This document shows, piece by piece, positions 60,987 through 64,000 of a DNA stretch of 64,000 nt. The stretch spans positions 13,456,001 through 13,520,000 of the forward strand of contig OU612068.1 of the NCBI GenBank assembly GCA_914767715.1, in the 5' to 3' direction. The position numbers were made by a program, and so were the translations under genes. How positions within the stretch are numbered: the stretch's first letter is position 1; each line of letters begins with the position of its first letter. A model generated the notes under the pieces. The model did no database searches. It had not been told where the DNA came from and saw nothing but the letters and a program-made list of their open reading frames with translations. The stretch comes from Membranipora membranacea (Eukaryota > Bryozoa > Gymnolaemata > Cheilostomatida > Membraniporidae).

Positions 60987-63900
60987 AGGACTACTAGACT
61001 ACTGCATTGCCTAACTTCGGGCCTTGTGCGTTGGCTCAATGTCAGGAGATGCAGTCGTCTTATAGGCCCTACTTATTTATGGGTTTGAAGGCCTACTAAA
61101 CTAATCTTCAATCATAGTCAATCAAAATTCATCAATCAAAGCAAGTAGTATGACTCATTGCTAAATGGCACATACACCCCATAAACAGTAGAGTACGTAG
61201 TTGTTGGTCATTTTATCAATGAACTTCCTCTCAGGGAAGAGGGAGTTCATTGATTTTATCATCATGGTCTTACAATACAGCAGGTTCACTGCTTGTCACT
61301 CCAGTAAGTAGATAGATGTACAGATGCATAACAACTACAGTACCTGACCATTGGTTGAATGAGTTATACAAGTCACAAGGCCACTAAATACCTACTCCTC
61401 ATATCCATTTTCTGTACACTCAAACTTCTAACAGGTAAGACCCCCTTTTATGTTTATGTGACTTCTCTGCAAATTTTCCACTAAAGCAATATAATCCTAG
61501 CCTGGGTTTGTACACCCATCTACCAATAATTTGACAATTTTGATATTGATTCTACTTTACCTGCATTTTGTCATACATGCACTATAACATTAAGGCGTTA
61601 GATACATTTTGATGAGAGGATAACTCCTAGAATTTTACTAAATTAGTTTGAATATTCTGTTTTTTGCAAGCGGCCTGAAACCAGGGAGGGTGAAACAGTC
61701 ATGACTTCTGAATCTGAACTAGTTTCCTTGCAGATCAGCATTATGTGAATGATTATTGAATTGCGAATATTTTTGGTGGTATCTGGTGAAATTTCGAGCT
61801 GGTTGTAATCACTGATTTATAATACATTATAAATATTAATATTAATTAATATTATAAATCAGTGGTTGTAATGGTTATATTGTACCCACTGAGGTATATA
61901 TTCCATGTCAATGATTGTACCTAACAAAATTTTGCACCATATCCGTATACTGAACCGCCAAAAATTGGAATAAAGATTGTAAAATCATCAAAAAGAGACG
62001 GTAAAAAATAGAAAAATAGTTGTACAAATGATTATGGGTCTCCTATCTTTAAATTACTACTGTTAGTGGTGGGCTTTGTACAAGAATTGATAATTGCATA
62101 TCAAAAGACTTTTAAATTATCCAGGTTCCCACATAGCATAGCGTAGAGTTGCAGACTCTCAAAAAGAAGGGAGGAACAACTGTTATGAGTGATGACATAG
62201 AAAAAGTGGTACTCATCATCGCATGAATAAATTTAATTTAATACATCTACATCACATTCTATGGTTTATCATTACCCTGACTAATTCTTACAATCTTTTT
62301 AGCAAGTATTTTGGGCGAAAGGTGAAATCTACTTAGATTAAAGTCTCAAGTAATTATCTTTGTATCGTGGCCCAGAAAGCCGGATAAAATTAAACTTATC
62401 TGCTGTGAATTTAATTTAAAAAAGGCCTGAATTGAATTAAACATTTTAGTGAATTTAATCAAACTTTTCTGCATTAAACTTTTCTGCATCAAACTTTTCT
62501 CCTCTTAATCAAACTTTTCTACTCTGAATTAAACTTTTCTATTCTGCATCAAACTTTTCTGTTCTGCATCAAACTTTTATACTCTGCATCAAACTTTTTG
62601 TTCTGCTGCATCAAACTTTTCTACTCTGAACCAAACTTTTCCGCTCCACTGATATCAACCACCCTATATACTATGTATTACTGTATGTAGGTCCTCATTC
62701 TACAAATTTGCCTCACAGAATATTTTGGTGCACATTTTGTTAGAAGGAAGATGAAAGATGGGTAACCAGCTATTTTTGGGCGTTCCCAGTACAAATATTT
62801 TATACCATACATGCAGGTCTATTATTTAAGATTTGGTACCATACAGGCTGTTATCCTCAGCTTTATAAACTAAAAGTTTTTAAGCAGGGAATTTCAATAA
62901 TACACAGGTATAAGAAATCAATACATTTATAAATATTTGTTGAATTCCCAAATAGCTTTTACAGCAATGGGACCTTTTGTCGTATACAGTCACGATGAAA
63001 CTTCAATTTCATTTGTGGGCCTAACCACTACTCTTATCATTCTTGTTAGTCAGCGAACAAGCCTAGTTTTTGGGAACAAACTTTAATAGCGACCTTAACT
63101 ATACTAAGGGCAACAGCTTATCACCAGCCCTAGACTGACTGGCCTCAAATCTTTCTTATACTATACAAAAAGGGAATTTTTATTGCTATCTTACTAATGG
63201 TAAAGTCATAAAATTTATTCTTCCACTCATTACCAATAATCGATTTCCATGAAATTTCTATAGTAACCATTACAATATAACATTTAAAAAAAATGAAGCA
63301 ATTAATGTATGGACATTGTTTTCTGCTAGCTTGACAATATGAACTCTGCAGCAATCTAAGTGAGGTCACTACAAATAAATGGGCTTATGGTTTTGCTGGC
63401 CACAATCCTCACCCAAAAACCTAATTCATTCTGTTAGCAGAGTCTGACCTAATACCACAATTTCAAACAATTTGTCAAACTGTTAATTGATACTGATACA
63501 AACATGACAATTCACACCAGTGGGTTGCTGCATAACCACACAGGAGATAATACAACTTTGATAATATGGACAGGCTAAAATTGCAGTTCAAGAAAACATC
63601 CCAATACATTAGGTAAATTTACTCTTACTGGGAGTTTTTACCTAGGTAATATATACAGATGTAATAATAGTATTCCAAGTGGTGCGGAGGTTTTTGCAAG
63701 GGCCAGCCTCTACTAGGGTAATTATTTTAGTAAGAGCAGGTGTCATGAAATAGAATTGAATCTGGTCAGATGCCAGCTCTTTGTTTTCTATGAGGTTTTA
63801 TTGCTTTGCATCAGCAGAATGTTATACATTTTTGTTAGCAATCTGACTCATACATACTCAGACTCATACATGATAATAGCTTAGCTTCAGGGTATAGCCT

Positions 63901-64000
63901 AACGAAATTTGTGAAAGGATGGGTCCGAAGAGAATGCGACTTTCTGTCTGTTGAGACAATCAACAATTTCTATGATGATTCACTTTTCACATTTATGTGC
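60987..64000. other. Gene-free stretch at the right end
   Basis: No exon chain or conserved protein motif was found on either strand. Structured items are a hairpin with ATCAATGAACTTCCTCT arms (about 61216-61256), an AT-rich hairpin with CTGATTTATAAT arms (about 61810-61862), the minisatellite at 62452-62640, and an inverted pair CTCTTACT..TTACC near 63618-63742. Confidence 0.5.
62452..62640 (+). repeat. Minisatellite of AAACTTTTCT-CTGCATC units
   Basis: About ten imperfect units of 15-22 bp, each with the constant part caaacttttct and a variable part such as actctgaat, gttctgcat or gcat. Confidence 0.9.

Noticed and set aside
1-64000. CRISPR arrays, bacterial operons, rRNA genes or viral genes
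   Set aside because: No spaced direct repeats, ribosome binding sites, rRNA-like blocks or viral proteins were seen; all genes are spliced animal genes.

Overview
The window is a stretch of an animal (metazoan) nuclear genome. It is AT-rich, its genes are split into many short exons with GT..AG introns, and the protein families are animal ones. The species cannot be fixed from the sequence. A small heat shock protein with two alpha-crystallin domains, of the type known from flatworms, hints at an invertebrate and perhaps a spiralian, but this is only a hint. Exon chains were assembled by hand by matching reading frame, splice sites and intron phase. In every gene model below all phases join without a break.

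Layout: (1) 991-12761, plus strand: the 3' part of a neurabin-1 (PPP1R9A) type gene, with coiled coil, low-complexity linker and C-terminal SAM domain. The PDZ and actin-binding parts must lie upstream of the window. (2) 16085-21669, plus: a two-domain small heat shock protein of about 591 aa. (3) 22722-31968, plus: a DEG/ENaC-family sodium channel of about 667 aa, unusual in carrying an LDL-receptor class A module in its extracellular part. (4) 59122-33192, minus: a complete 30-exon PPIP5K/Vip1 inositol-pyrophosphate kinase of about 1498 aa, convergent with the channel gene. (5) 60119-60986, minus: a 5'-truncated non-LTR retrotransposon. About 3 kb of apparently gene-free DNA closes the window.

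The genes look like unrelated neighbours: a synaptic/cytoskeletal scaffold, a chaperone, an ion channel and a signalling kinase. There is no sign of an operon.

Introns and spacers hold many small inverted-repeat elements. The most striking are at least six ultra-short palindromes (11-47 bp) that start CATAG and end CTATG, each flanked by an 8-bp target duplication (three exact, three with one or two mismatches). Others are a 587-bp TTAA-flanked palindrome, a 340-bp hAT-type MITE with an exact 8-bp duplication, a 316-bp palindrome, a family of about 90-130 bp elements with TAGACCAAGTTTGATC ends, and a tRNA-derived SINE whose tail sequence recurs as an inverted pair 34 kb away. Several minisatellites lie directly beside splice sites.
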